Source of the DNA: Micromonospora purpureochromogenes
Lineage (GTDB): Bacteria; Actinomycetota; Actinomycetes; Mycobacteriales; Micromonosporaceae
Assembly: GCF_900091515.1 (NCBI RefSeq)
Contig: NZ_LT607410.1
Span: 2,418,001 to 2,482,000, forward strand
DNA: 64,000 bases
Reading direction: 5' to 3'
A model generated the notes under the pieces. It saw nothing but the letters and a program-made list of their open reading frames with translations. It made no database searches and was not told where the DNA came from. Below are positions 26,490 to 38,225 of the stretch, one piece after another. Position numbers and translations under genes: made by a program. Position 1 is the first letter of the stretch. The number at the start of each line of letters is the position of its first letter.

Positions 26490-27464
26490 TCACCGCCGGG
26501 CGGCCCACTCCCGGTGCTCGCGCGGGGACACGCCGTACCGGGCACGGAACGCCCGGCTGAAGTGGGCCCGGTCGCGGAACCCGCAGCGCGCGGCCACCTC
26601 GTGCACGGACAGGCCGCCCAGCCGGGAATCGGCCAGGTCGCGCCGGCAGCTCTCCAGGCGGCGGGCGCGGATCAGGCCGGCCACCGTGGTGCCGGTGCCC
26701 TCGAAGAGCCGGTGCAGCGACCGCAGCGACAGGTGGTGCGCCGCGGCCACCGCGGCCGGGGTCAGCTCCGGGTCGGCCAGGTGCCGCTGCACGAACGCCT
26801 CGATCCGGGTACGCAGCCCGGTGACCCGGACGTCCATCGGCAGGGCGTGTTCGTCGTCGAGCCGGCCGGCCAGGGTGCCGGCGATCAGCGCCAGGGCGAC
26901 CTGGTCGAGGTGGGCGGCGTCGGTCGGCGCGTACTGCTCGGGGTGGTCGGCGACCTGACGCAAGAAGCGGGCCAGCAGCAGTCCCATCCCGCTGCCGGCG
27001 GGCAGCTCGGCGGCGAGCAGTTCCTCGATCCGGTGCGCCGGGAGCGGCAGCGCCGCGTGGGGCACCAGCGCGGTCAGCGTGCGCAGCGGGCCGGCGGCCG
27101 TCCCGTCGGTCCGGTGCGACGACCCGTGCGGGCGGACGGTGTCGACGAAGGCGAAGCCGGACGGGGCGAGCGGCGACTGCCGCCGCTGCTGCGACACCGC
27201 GCCGTGCCCGGACAGCGGCAGGGCGAGCTGGTACAGCTCCGGATCCGTGCTGCGGATCATCCGACGCGTCCGGTGCAGCTCCAGCGACGGGTACCGCCAC
27301 ACGCCGAGCCGGACCACGCCCAGGTCGACCACCCGCGCCGAGGCGGTGAAGTCGGCGGCGTGGTCGCTGCTGATCCGGGCCGGCACCGACTCCCGGGCGA
27401 CCAGGTCCTGCCAGAAGTCGAACCGCTCGGCCGGTGGCAGCCACCCGGTGTCGACCGACGCCAC
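26490..27464 (-). CDS. AraC-family transcriptional regulator
   Basis: 324 residues. The N-terminal AraC-binding-like domain (about 1-180; FDFWQDLVARESVPARISSD, LYQLALPLSGHGAVSQQRRQ) is followed by a C-terminal double HTH: LTPAAVAAAHHLSLRSLHRL and SVHEVAARCGFRDRAHFSRA with FRARYGVSP. The family activates genes in response to small molecules. Start at GTG 27464, though the GGAGGTGA upstream is 17 nt away, rather far. A -10-like TAGTCT (minus strand, 27529-27524) lies about 60 nt upstream. Target genes are not apparent from the neighbourhood. Confidence 0.87.
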   Translation of the reverse strand: MASVDTGWLPPAERFDFWQDLVARESVPARISSDHAADFTASARVVDLGVVRLGVWRYPSLELHRTRRMIRSTDPELYQLALPLSGHGAVSQQRRQSPLAPSGFAFVDTVRPHGSSHRTDGTAAGPLRTLTALVPHAALPLPAHRIEELLAAELPAGSGMGLLLARFLRQVADHPEQYAPTDAAHLDQVALALIAGTLAGRLDDEHALPMDVRVTGLRTRIEAFVQRHLADPELTPAAVAAAHHLSLRSLHRLFEGTGTTVAGLIRARRLESCRRDLADSRLGGLSVHEVAARCGFRDRAHFSRAFRARYGVSPREHREWAARR

Positions 27465-27613
27465 GGAAAGGATGGGCGGTCACCTCCTGCCACGGCGACG
27501 CGCCCGGGCGCGTCGACCACCGCAGACTAACCAGGGTCCGCCGGGGTGCGCGAGGCGACGGTGCCCCGGCAGGCGCTCCGGCCCCGCCGCAACTCCCGGC
27601 CCGGTCGATGTGA

Positions 27614-29620
<2,007 letters not shown>

Positions 29621-29670
29621 CGCGAGGAGTGAGCTTGCGAGCCCCGCCGTCGGCAGCCGAAAGGATGATT

Positions 29671-30702
<1,032 letters not shown>

Positions 30703-30766
30703 CCCACCTGGCGCACCCGAGCCCCGCGCCCACCCGGCCGGGGCTCGGCTGCGCCTGCCCGCCCAC

Positions 30767-30842
30767 GCTGCCCGTGCCCGCCCGCGCTGCCCGTGCCCGC
30801 CCGCGCTGCCCGTGCCCGCCCGCGCTGCCCGTGCCCGCCCGC
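30767..30842. repeat. 19-bp tandem repeat, four copies
   Basis: The unit GCTGCCCGTGCCCGCCCGC begins at 30767, 30786, 30805 and 30824, nearly identical throughout. It is noncoding, between convergent genes and just before the hairpin at 30846. A likely variable-number locus. Confidence 0.8.
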
Positions 30843-30845
30843 CAC

Positions 30846-30906
30846 GGTGATCAAGAGGTTTGCGTCAGGATCCGGGCCGGAACTGACGCAAACTTCTTGA
30901 TCAACC
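30846..30906. terminator. Long hairpin at convergent junction (family B)
   Basis: Arms 30846-30868 and 30883-30906 pair over about 22 bp with one G-U and a one-base bulge; the arm core is TTGATCAAGAAGTTTGCGTC. Loop of 14 nt. It shares TTGATCANGAAGTT with the hairpin at 34402. Probably a bidirectional terminator. Confidence 0.68.
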
Positions 30907-31008
30907 GGTCGGTCCAGCCGGGTCGGGCCCGACCGGGTCGAGTCGGGCCGGTGGGGTTGAGCCGAGCGGGCCCCGCGGGGCGGGACCGGCGGCCTGCGCG
31001 CGGGTGGG

Positions 31009-31860
31009 TCAGGGGTGGAGGCGTTTGAGGGTGGCGATGTCGGCGGCGTGGCCCTCGTGCTTCTCGGTGGGGGTCTCCACCAACACGGGGACGCCGGCGG
31101 TGGCCGGGTGGGCCATCAGCTCGGCGAACGCGGGCTCACCGATACTGCCCTTGCCGATGTTCTCGTGCCGGTCCCGGGTGGAACCGCACAGGTCCTTGGA
31201 GTCGTTGGCGTGCACCAGCCGCAGCCGGTCCGCCCCGACGGTCGCCACCAGGGCGTCCAGCGTCGCCGTCATGCCGCCCTCGGCGGCCAGGTCGTGCCCG
31301 GCCGCCCACGCGTGGCAGGTGTCGAAGCAGACGCCGAGCCCGGGGTGCCGGTCCACCGCGTCCAGGTAGGGACCCAGCTGCTCCACCCGCGAGGCCAGCG
31401 AGCGACCCCCGCCCGCGCTCGGCTCGACCAGCAGCATCGGCCCGCCCGCGGCCGCAGCCTCGTCCAGCAACGGCAGCAGCGTCTCGCGGACCTGTCGCAT
31501 GGCGGCCTCGGCGTGCCCCGCGTCGACCGCGCTGCCCGCGTGGAACACCACGCCCCGGGCACCGATCGCCCGGCCGCGGCGCAGCGCGTGCGCCAGGGTC
31601 TCCGCCGACCGCTGCACCGTCGCCGCCGTCGGGGAGCCGAGGTTCACCAGCAGCGAGGCGTGGATGAAGACCGGGACACCCCGCTCGGCGCAGCCGTCCC
31701 GGAAGAGCATGTCCTGGGCCGGGTCGCCGGCCGGCAGCGCCCAGCCGCGCGAGTTGGAGACGTAGACCTGCACCACCTCGGAGCCGGCCGCGTCGACGTA
31801 CGGCAGGGCCGCCCGGGCCAGTCCGCCCGAGGTGGGGGTGTGTGAGCCGACGGGTCGCAT
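31009..31860 (-). CDS. nfo: Deoxyribonuclease IV (AP endonuclease)
   Basis: 283 residues of the TIM-barrel EndoIV family, which nicks DNA 5' to abasic sites in base-excision repair. Metal-ligand motifs visible: VFHAGSAVDAGH, LLVEPSAGGG, VCFDTCHAWAAGHD, RLVHANDSKDLCGSTRDRHE and VPVLVETPTE. The start at ATG 31860 lies 2 nt after the kinase stop, so it is translated from the kinase mRNA. Full length. Confidence 0.93.
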   Translation of the reverse strand: MRPVGSHTPTSGGLARAALPYVDAAGSEVVQVYVSNSRGWALPAGDPAQDMLFRDGCAERGVPVFIHASLLVNLGSPTAATVQRSAETLAHALRRGRAIGARGVVFHAGSAVDAGHAEAAMRQVRETLLPLLDEAAAAGGPMLLVEPSAGGGRSLASRVEQLGPYLDAVDRHPGLGVCFDTCHAWAAGHDLAAEGGMTATLDALVATVGADRLRLVHANDSKDLCGSTRDRHENIGKGSIGEPAFAELMAHPATAGVPVLVETPTEKHEGHAADIATLKRLHP

Positions 31861-31862
31861 GG

Positions 31863-33845
31863 TCACAGGCACCCGATGGTGACCGGCGTGGCCGGCGGCA
31901 CCGGTGAGTTCTCGGGCGGGTTCTGGAACCGGACGATCCCGTTCGGGTTGAACTGCACGGTCACCGGGAAGCCCTGGCTCTCCAGCTGCTGCTTGGCCTG
32001 CGGGCACGGCAGGTCGACCACCCGGGGCATGATCACCTGGGCCGGACCCTTGCTGACCTCCAGCCGGACCTGGGCGCCCTTCTCGACCCCGGCGCCGTTG
32101 GCCGGGCTCTGCCCGAGGATCTCGTCCTTCGGCTTGTCCGAGTCCTTGTACGTCTCGACCGGCACCAGGCCGAGCTGGGCCAGCGTAGCCCGCGCCTCGT
32201 TGACGTTCTTGCCGAGCAGGTTCGGCACCGAGATCGGCGCCCGGCCCTTGCTCAGGATGAGGGTGATCTTCGTGCCCGGCTTCACCTCGGCGCCGACCTT
32301 CGGGTTGGTCTCCAGCACCACCCCGGCCGGCAGATTGTCGTCGTAGCGGGGGGCGCCCTTGGCCACCAGCAGCTTCGCGCTGGTCAGGTCCGCCTCGGCC
32401 AGCTCGAACTCCTTGCCCACCACGTCCGGCACCGGGAACCGCTCCGGGCCCAGCGACAGGGTGAGCGTGATGGTGCCACCCTTGAGGATCTTGGCGGCCG
32501 AGACCGGATCCTGCGCCACGACGCTGTCCCGGGGGGTCTTCTCGTCGTAGCGGGGCTCGGCGTAGGCCAGGGTGAAGCCGGCCCGGTCCGCCTGCGCCTG
32601 CGCCTCGGCCTTGCTCAGGCTCACCAGCTCCGGGGCGACCGTGTAGCGACCCACCCCGACCCACCAGCCGCCGAGCGCGGCGAGCAGGCCGAGCGCCAGC
32701 ACCGCGGCGGCGACCGAGAGCCGGCCGCGCTGGCTGCCCATCAGGCGGGTGCGCAGCGCGGCGAACCGGGCCCCGAGGTCCGACTCCGGGGCGGCCCGAC
32801 GGCGGTGCGGCCGCTGTTGGGCCCCCTCGGGCAGGCGCGCCCAGGCCGGCCGCTGGGCCGGGTGGACCGCCGCCACGACCATGGTCGGCTGGGCCACCGC
32901 CGAGGTCTCGTCGCCCACCTGGCGCAGCACGGCGGTGTGCGTGTTCGGATTGCCCAGGTCGTCCCGGGCCACCTGCACCTCGGCCAGCAGGGCGCCGGCG
33001 TCGGTCGGGCGGGCGCCGGGGTCGCGCCGGGTGGCCCGCGCGACCAGGTCGTCGAGCACCTTGGGCAGCGCGGGTACCAGGGTCGACGGGGCCGGAACGT
33101 CCCGGTCGACGTGCTGCCAGGCGACGTCCACCGGCCGGTCCCCGTCGTACGGGACCCGCCCGGTGAGCATCTCGAACAGCACGATTCCGGCGGAGTAGAC
33201 GTCGGTGCGGGGGTCGGCGTGCCCGTCGGTGACCAGCTCCGGCGCCACGTACGCGACGGTCGCCATGAGCTGGTTGCCGCTCTCCTCCTCGGCGCTGGCC
33301 TCGACCGCGCGGGCCAGGCCGAAGTCGGCGACCTTCACCACGCTGTCGACGAGGTTCGCCACGCCGCCGGTGGGCGCCTCGGCGACCAGTACGTTCTCCG
33401 GCTTCACGTCCCGGTGGACCAACCCGGCCCGGTGCGCGGCGGCGATCGCGGCGAGCATCTGCTCCATGATCGCCAACGCCTCGTCCGGGTTGAGCCGGCG
33501 CCGCTCGGCCAGCACGTCGCGCAGGGTGCGGCCGCGGACGTACTCCATCACCAGGTACGGCAGCCCGCCGTGGGTGCCCTGGTCGTAGACCGCCACCACG
33601 TTGGGGTGGGTCAGCCGGGCGATCGTCTTCGCCTCGTCGGTGAACCGCGCCATGAACCCGGCCGCCCGACCGCGGGCCTCCGGTGCCTGGGTCGGATGAA
33701 TGATCTTGACCGCCACGGTGCGCTCCAGGCGCTCGTCGGTGGCGGTGTACACGGTCGCCATCCCGCCGCGCGCGACGCGCCCGCGAATGCGGTAACGCCC
33801 GTCGAGCAGCGAGCCCAGCAACGTGTCGGCGACCTGTGTGTCCAT
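31863..33845 (-). CDS. pknL: PASTA-domain serine/threonine protein kinase, PknL position
   Basis: 660 residues. Kinase domain about 16-280 with the glycine loop GRVARGGMATVYTA, Lys in VAVKIIHP, HRDVKPENVLV and VADFGLARAV; then a basic linker, one transmembrane helix (VAAAVLALGLLAALGGWWVG, near 378-398), and four extracellular PASTA modules, which bind peptidoglycan fragments or lipid II in known kinases. The divergent neighbour at 33989 is the Rv2175c-type DNA-binding protein, the substrate of PknL in M. tuberculosis; mycobacterial PknL itself lacks PASTA modules. A -10 (TAGACT, minus strand 33859-33854) sits 8 nt before the ATG, so the mRNA is probably leaderless. Confidence 0.92.
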   Translation of the reverse strand: MDTQVADTLLGSLLDGRYRIRGRVARGGMATVYTATDERLERTVAVKIIHPTQAPEARGRAAGFMARFTDEAKTIARLTHPNVVAVYDQGTHGGLPYLVMEYVRGRTLRDVLAERRRLNPDEALAIMEQMLAAIAAAHRAGLVHRDVKPENVLVAEAPTGGVANLVDSVVKVADFGLARAVEASAEEESGNQLMATVAYVAPELVTDGHADPRTDVYSAGIVLFEMLTGRVPYDGDRPVDVAWQHVDRDVPAPSTLVPALPKVLDDLVARATRRDPGARPTDAGALLAEVQVARDDLGNPNTHTAVLRQVGDETSAVAQPTMVVAAVHPAQRPAWARLPEGAQQRPHRRRAAPESDLGARFAALRTRLMGSQRGRLSVAAAVLALGLLAALGGWWVGVGRYTVAPELVSLSKAEAQAQADRAGFTLAYAEPRYDEKTPRDSVVAQDPVSAAKILKGGTITLTLSLGPERFPVPDVVGKEFELAEADLTSAKLLVAKGAPRYDDNLPAGVVLETNPKVGAEVKPGTKITLILSKGRAPISVPNLLGKNVNEARATLAQLGLVPVETYKDSDKPKDEILGQSPANGAGVEKGAQVRLEVSKGPAQVIMPRVVDLPCPQAKQQLESQGFPVTVQFNPNGIVRFQNPPENSPVPPATPVTIGCL

Positions 33846-33988
33846 CGGCAGGCAGTCTATGTGTCCGGAGGGTGAAGGTTGAACAGGATGCTACAGCCGG
33901 GACACGATCCGGTCCGTCCCGCCGTGCTGTCGCAGGCCACCCGGGGTGCCGCTGCGCCCGGGCCGGGGCGACGTGGCAGGGTGGTCGG

Positions 33989-34378
33989 GTGACCGATTCC
34001 GTACCCGCCGACCAGGCTTCCGGCGCCGCTCTCGCCGGCCCGTCCGACCCGGCCGCCTGGCTGACCCTGCCCGACGTGGCCGAGCGCCTCGAGCTGCCGA
34101 TCAGCAAGGTCCACCAGATGATCCGCGACCGGGAGCTGATCGCCGTCCGCCGCGACGGTGTCCGCCGGATTCCCGTCGACCTGGTGGCGAACAAGACGGT
34201 GCTCAAGCACCTGCCCGGCGTGCTGAACCTGCTGGCCGACGCCGGCTACGACGACGAGGCCGCCCTGCGCTGGCTCTACGAGCCCGACGACACCCTCTCC
34301 GGCGGCACCGCCGCGGCCACCCTCGGCGGCGACCACGCCCGCGAGGTCAAACGCCGCGCCCAAGCCCTCGGCTTCTGA
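33989..34378 (+). CDS. Rv2175c-family DNA-binding protein
   Basis: 129 residues with a winged-HTH-like domain (WLTLPDVAERLELPISKVHQ, IRDRELIAVRRDGVRRIP) and a C-terminal helical part (LRWLYEPDDTL). The mycobacterial homologue Rv2175c binds DNA and is regulated by phosphorylation by the adjacent kinase PknL; the N-terminal tail with Thr and Ser (TDSVPADQAS) is where that phosphorylation occurs. Divergent from the kinase here as in mycobacteria. GTG 33989 is the first good start after the spacer. Confidence 0.88.
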   Translation: MTDSVPADQASGAALAGPSDPAAWLTLPDVAERLELPISKVHQMIRDRELIAVRRDGVRRIPVDLVANKTVLKHLPGVLNLLADAGYDDEAALRWLYEPDDTLSGGTAAATLGGDHAREVKRRAQALGF

Positions 34379-34401
34379 CCCCTCCCCGGCTCCCTCGCCC
34401 C

Positions 34402-34463
34402 GTTGACCATGAAGTTGTTGCCCCCGACGCGCCGGTGTCGGTGGCAATAACTTCATGATCAAC
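34402..34463. terminator. Long hairpin at convergent junction (family B)
   Basis: Arms 34402-34428 and 34437-34463 pair over 27 bp with 24 Watson-Crick pairs, one G-U and two mismatches, around an 8-nt loop. Between the Rv2175c-type gene and the polyprenyl synthase stop. Related in sequence to 30846. Confidence 0.7.
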
Positions 34464-34501
34464 TTTGCTGGGGCGGGAGGGGGCGGGGGGCGGGGGTGGG
34501 G

Positions 34502-35584
34502 TTAGTCGGCGCGGCGGGTGGCGGCGATGGCGAGATCGACCAGGGCCTGGCGGGCCTCGGTGTCGAGGTCGACGGTGGTCAGCGCGGCCAGCGCGGCGTC
34601 GGTGAGGGTGACGATCCGCTGCTCGGTGCGGGCCAGCGCGCCGCTGGCGCTGATCAGGTCCCGCAGCCGCGCCACCCCGGCCTCGTCCAGCCCCGGATCG
34701 CCCAGCTGGCCGAGCAGCAGCTCGCGACCGGCGTCGTCGGTCGCCTCCACGGCCGCCGCCACCAGGTAGGTGCGCTTGCCCTCGCGCAGGTCGTCGCCGG
34801 CCGGCTTGCCCGTCTGCGCCGGGTCACCGAAGACCCCCAGCACGTCGTCGCGGAGCTGGAACGCCTCGCCCAGCGGCAGCCCGTACGCCGAGTAGGCCGC
34901 CCGGACGTCCGCCGACGCCTCGGCCAGCGCGGCGCCGAGCAGCAGCGGCCGCTCGACCGTGTACTTGGCCGACTTGTACCGGGCCACCTTCCCGGCCCGC
35001 TCCAGCGAGGTGTCCCCGGTGACCTGGGTCAGCACGTCCAGGTACTGCCCGACGGTGACCTCGGTGCGCATCTCGTCGAAGACCGGCCGGGCCCGGGCCA
35101 CCGTCCGCGGCTCCAGGCCGGCGGAGTGCAGCAGCTCGTCCGACCAGACCAGGCAGAGGTCGCCGAGGAGGATCGCCGCGGCGTCGCCGAACCCGTCCGG
35201 ATCGCCGCCCCAGCCGGCCGCCCGGTGCCGGGCGGCGAACCGCCGGTGCACCGCCGGCTCGCCGCGACGGGTGTCGGAGCGGTCCATCAGGTCGTCGTGG
35301 ATCAAGGCGCTGGCCTGCACGAACTCCAACGCCGCCAGCGCGGTCACCACGTGGTCGGAGTCGACCCCGCCGGCGCCCCGGTACCCCCAGTAGCCGAACG
35401 CCGGGCGCAGCCGCTTGCCGCCGCCCAGCACGAACGCCTCGATCGCCTCGGCGACGGGCACCAGCGCGTCGTCGACGCCGGTCATCCAGGTGCGCTGGTT
35501 GGCCAGGAACTCGGCCAGGGCCTTGTCGACGCGCTGACGCAGACCGGCGCGGTCGACGGGGGAGACGGGAGCAGCGTGGGTCAC
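34502..35584 (-). CDS. Polyprenyl (geranylgeranyl-type) diphosphate synthase
   Basis: 360-residue trans-prenyltransferase that extends isoprenoid diphosphates with isopentenyl diphosphate. First Asp-rich motif DDLMD at 97-101, upstream GGGKRLRPAF, second Asp-rich motif QLRDDVLGVFGD near 245. Corresponds to IdsA2 (Rv2173) by position. Product chain length is not certain; the family here usually makes C20. It may feed the carotenoid cluster at 38.9-43.7 kb. GTG at 35584 has TAGCGT 6 nt upstream (minus strand 35596-35591), so a leaderless mRNA is likely even though the HTH gene ends 9 nt away. Confidence 0.92.
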   Translation of the reverse strand: MTHAAPVSPVDRAGLRQRVDKALAEFLANQRTWMTGVDDALVPVAEAIEAFVLGGGKRLRPAFGYWGYRGAGGVDSDHVVTALAALEFVQASALIHDDLMDRSDTRRGEPAVHRRFAARHRAAGWGGDPDGFGDAAAILLGDLCLVWSDELLHSAGLEPRTVARARPVFDEMRTEVTVGQYLDVLTQVTGDTSLERAGKVARYKSAKYTVERPLLLGAALAEASADVRAAYSAYGLPLGEAFQLRDDVLGVFGDPAQTGKPAGDDLREGKRTYLVAAAVEATDDAGRELLLGQLGDPGLDEAGVARLRDLISASGALARTEQRIVTLTDAALAALTTVDLDTEARQALVDLAIAATRRAD

Positions 35585-35593
35585 GTACCGACG

Positions 35594-36988
35594 CTAGCCG
35601 GTCGGGGTTGGCCGCGTCCCCCCACCGGCCCGGCGCGTCGCGCCCGCCGCGCCCGACGGGCCGCCCCGCCGCCCCGGCGCGGGCGGTCGGGAGGGGGCGG
35701 TGACCGGGCCACGGGGCAGAAAGCCGCGGGCGTCGGCGAGCAGCGCGGCGTAGCGGCGTACCGCCGGCTCGGTGCGGTGCGCGGCCAGCCGCCGCTCCAG
35801 CTCGACCAGCGGGGTCGCGGCCCGCGCCGACCCGGCGCGGACCGCGTCCAGCAGCGCGGCCCCGGCCACCGCGCAGGCCTGCTCCACCTCGCCGAGCTGG
35901 AGCAGGCCGCGGGCCAGCCAGCCGCCGTAGACCGCCGCCCGGCGGGGCCGGCCACCGCGCCGGGCCGCGCGCAGCAGCGGCAGCGCCGGCCGGGGTCGGC
36001 CGAGCGCGACCAGGGCTCGGCCCGTCATCGCCGCCAGCTCGGTGTCGTCGAGCCAGTAGAGCCAGGCCGGCTCGGCGCCCGGCTCGACCGCGCCGGCCGT
36101 CTGCCGCGCCGCGTCCAGGGCCTGCCGGGCGGCCCGGGCCCGCCCGCCCAGCGCGGCCGCCAGCGCCACCCGGTGCAGCAGCAGCGCCCGCAGCCCCGGA
36201 CCGGCCGACCGCCGGGCCCCCGCGTACGCGGTGCGGGCCAGCAGCAGCGCGCCCTCCGGGTCGCCGGCCCCGGCCAGCAGATGGCTGGCCGACCCGAGCA
36301 CGTGCCCGGCGAGCGCCGGGTCACCGGCCGCCGCGGCGGCCCGCAGGCCGAGCCGGTAGGCGTCCAGCCCGACGGTGGGATGGCCGGCGTCGGCGTGCAG
36401 CCACCCGGCGAGCTGGGCCGTCTCGGCCAGCACCGGCAGCAGCCGTCGCCGCTCGGCCGGACCCGCCCCGGCCAGCGCCCGAACCGCCCGCCGCAGCCGG
36501 TACGCCCCGGCCGGGGCCAGGTCGGCGCCGCCGGTGAGATCGTCGAGCCGGCGCAGCTCGGCCAGCTCGCCGGGCCCGGCCGGCCCGCCCGGGTCGGACC
36601 CGCCGGGTGCGCCCACCGGGGCGGACCGGTGCGCCGCCGGCGCGACCAGCAGCGGAGCGTGCGGGTCGGCCACCCAGCGTTGGGCCAGCGCGAGCAGGGC
36701 CGACCGGGATCGGGACCCGCCCGCCCCCACCGGGCCGTGGTGCCGGCTGCGCCCGGCGGCCTCGACCAGCAGCGCGGCCGGCGCGTCGAGCACGAGGGCG
36801 AGCCGGCGCAGCCAGCGGTCGCCCGGCACCCGGGCCTGGCGCTCCCAGCGGGAGATCTCGTGCCGGGTCACGGTGGCCGCGCCGGCGGCGGCGCAGAGCT
36901 CGGCGGCGAGCCGCTGCTGACTCCAGCCGCGGGCCAGCCGTAGCTGGGCGATCAGCGGCCCGAGCAGGCGCGGGTCGGGCGGGGTCAT
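35594..36988 (-). CDS. XRE-type HTH regulator with TPR-like C-terminus
   Basis: 464 residues. The N-terminal HTH_3 domain reads LIAQLRLARGWSQQRLAAEL and VTRHEISRWERQARVPGDRW (about 12-60). The rest is a long Ala/Arg-rich helical region with repeated pairs of helices, like the TPR domains of actinobacterial regulators of this type. Its signal and targets are unknown. The C-terminus is low complexity. Ends 9 nt before the polyprenyl synthase start on the same strand. A symmetric TACCCC-G-GGGGTA element lies upstream. Confidence 0.8.
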   Translation of the reverse strand: MTPPDPRLLGPLIAQLRLARGWSQQRLAAELCAAAGAATVTRHEISRWERQARVPGDRWLRRLALVLDAPAALLVEAAGRSRHHGPVGAGGSRSRSALLALAQRWVADPHAPLLVAPAAHRSAPVGAPGGSDPGGPAGPGELAELRRLDDLTGGADLAPAGAYRLRRAVRALAGAGPAERRRLLPVLAETAQLAGWLHADAGHPTVGLDAYRLGLRAAAAAGDPALAGHVLGSASHLLAGAGDPEGALLLARTAYAGARRSAGPGLRALLLHRVALAAALGGRARAARQALDAARQTAGAVEPGAEPAWLYWLDDTELAAMTGRALVALGRPRPALPLLRAARRGGRPRRAAVYGGWLARGLLQLGEVEQACAVAGAALLDAVRAGSARAATPLVELERRLAAHRTEPAVRRYAALLADARGFLPRGPVTAPSRPPAPGRRGGPSGAAGATRRAGGGTRPTPTG

Positions 36989-37136
36989 CGGTCCTCCGGT
37001 CGGGCGTCGGCGCGGCGACGCCGGCCGCCCCGCGGGACGGGACCGGCGCGCCGTCGGTCGGTGCTGACCCCCGCGCGTGCCCCCGGGCGCCGGCCCCGAC
37101 CGGCGCCACCCGCGCTGGCTCCTGTCTACCCCGGGG

Positions 37137-37149
37137 GTACGACGTCGCG
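37137..37149. promoter_or_regulatory. TACCCC-G-GGGGTA inverted repeat
   Basis: A 13-nt symmetric site in the divergent spacer between the HTH regulator (start 36988) and metF (37264). It is a possible operator of the regulator. Confidence 0.3.
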
Positions 37150-37251
37150 TCGGACCCGTCGTGCGTCGCCGCGCCGAGCGGTCCGCCGGTGTTCGGCGAC
37201 GGCCGTCGATGCCGCAATGGGAAGATCGTGGGTCGGCGGGCCGCCGCCCGC

Positions 37252-37257
37252 TAGAGT
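37252..37257 (+). promoter_or_regulatory. -10 of leaderless metF mRNA
   Basis: TAGAGT ends 6 nt before GTG 37264. Confidence 0.5.
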
Positions 37258-37263
37258 CGGGTC

Positions 37264-38181
37264 GTGGCGCTCGGTCTTCCCTCCGTCCTCCCCAATCCCC
37301 AGCCGGCGATCGGGGAGCTGATCCGTGAGCGCCAGCCGACCTTCTCCTTCGAGTTCTTCCCGCCCAAGACGCCCGAGGGCGAGCGGCTGCTCTGGCAGGC
37401 CATCCGGGAGCTGGAGTCGCTGCGTCCCTCGTTCGTGTCCATCACCTACGGCGCGGGCGGGTCGACCCGGGACACCACGGTGGCGGTGACCGAGCGGATC
37501 GCCACCGAGACCACCCTGCTGCCGATGGCCCACCTGACCGCGGTCAACCACTCGGTCGCCGAGCTGCGCAACGTCATCGGCCGGCTGGCCGGCGTCGGGG
37601 TGCGCAACGTGCTCGCCGTGCGCGGCGACCCGCCGGGCGACCCGGGCGGCGAGTGGGTCCGCCACCCCAAGGGCGTGCTCTACGCCGAGGAACTGGTCCG
37701 GCTGGTCCGCGACGCCGGCGACTTCAGCGTCGGCGTGGCCGCCTTCCCGTACAAGCACCCGCGCTCGACGGACGTGGCCAGTGACACCGCGTACTTCGTC
37801 CGCAAGTGCCGGGCCGGCGCCGAGTTCGCGATCACCCAGATGTTCTTCGACGCCGACGACTACCTGCGGCTGCGGGACCGGGTCGCCGCCGCCGGCTGCG
37901 ACACCCCGATCCTGGCCGGCGTGATGCCGGTGACCCAGATCGGCACCATCGAGCGGTCCGTGCAGCTGTCCGGGGCGCCCTTCCCGCCCGCCCTCGCCGA
38001 GCGCTTCGAGCGGGTGGCCGACGACCCGGAGGCGGTGCGTCGGCTCGGCATCGAGCAGGCCAGCGAGATGTGCGCCAAGCTGCTGGACGAGGGGGTGCCG
38101 GGGATCCACTTCATCACCCTCAACCGGTCCACCGCCACCCGGGAGGTCTGGCGCAGTCTCCAGGCCGGCGCCCGGGTGTGA
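37264..38181 (+). CDS. metF: Methylenetetrahydrofolate reductase
   Basis: 305-residue flavoprotein TIM barrel that reduces 5,10-methylene-THF to 5-methyl-THF for methionine synthesis. Motifs: FSFEFFPPKTPEGERLLWQA, FVSITYGAGGSTRDTT, AHLTAVNH, RNVLAVRGDPPGDPGGEWV, AAFPYKHPRS and AITQMFFDADDYLRL. Length fits the bacterial enzyme. Position matches Rv2172c in the mycobacterial order. The leaderless -10 decides the GTG. The next gene starts 44 nt downstream. Confidence 0.94.
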   Translation: MALGLPSVLPNPQPAIGELIRERQPTFSFEFFPPKTPEGERLLWQAIRELESLRPSFVSITYGAGGSTRDTTVAVTERIATETTLLPMAHLTAVNHSVAELRNVIGRLAGVGVRNVLAVRGDPPGDPGGEWVRHPKGVLYAEELVRLVRDAGDFSVGVAAFPYKHPRSTDVASDTAYFVRKCRAGAEFAITQMFFDADDYLRLRDRVAAAGCDTPILAGVMPVTQIGTIERSVQLSGAPFPPALAERFERVADDPEAVRRLGIEQASEMCAKLLDEGVPGIHFITLNRSTATREVWRSLQAGARV

Positions 38182-38225
38182 CCGCGGGCACCCCGCCACC
38201 TGAACCACGCCGCGACGGTTGACCG

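Larger units (their letters stand above)
30703..31008. other. Convergent intergenic spacer without genes
   Basis: 306 nt between the aldolase and endonuclease IV stops. It holds a 19-bp tandem repeat block and a family-B hairpin, listed separately. I see no credible coding sequence. Confidence 0.7.

Noticed and set aside
30767..30842. Possible CRISPR array
   Set aside because: Units are contiguous 19-mers without spacers.
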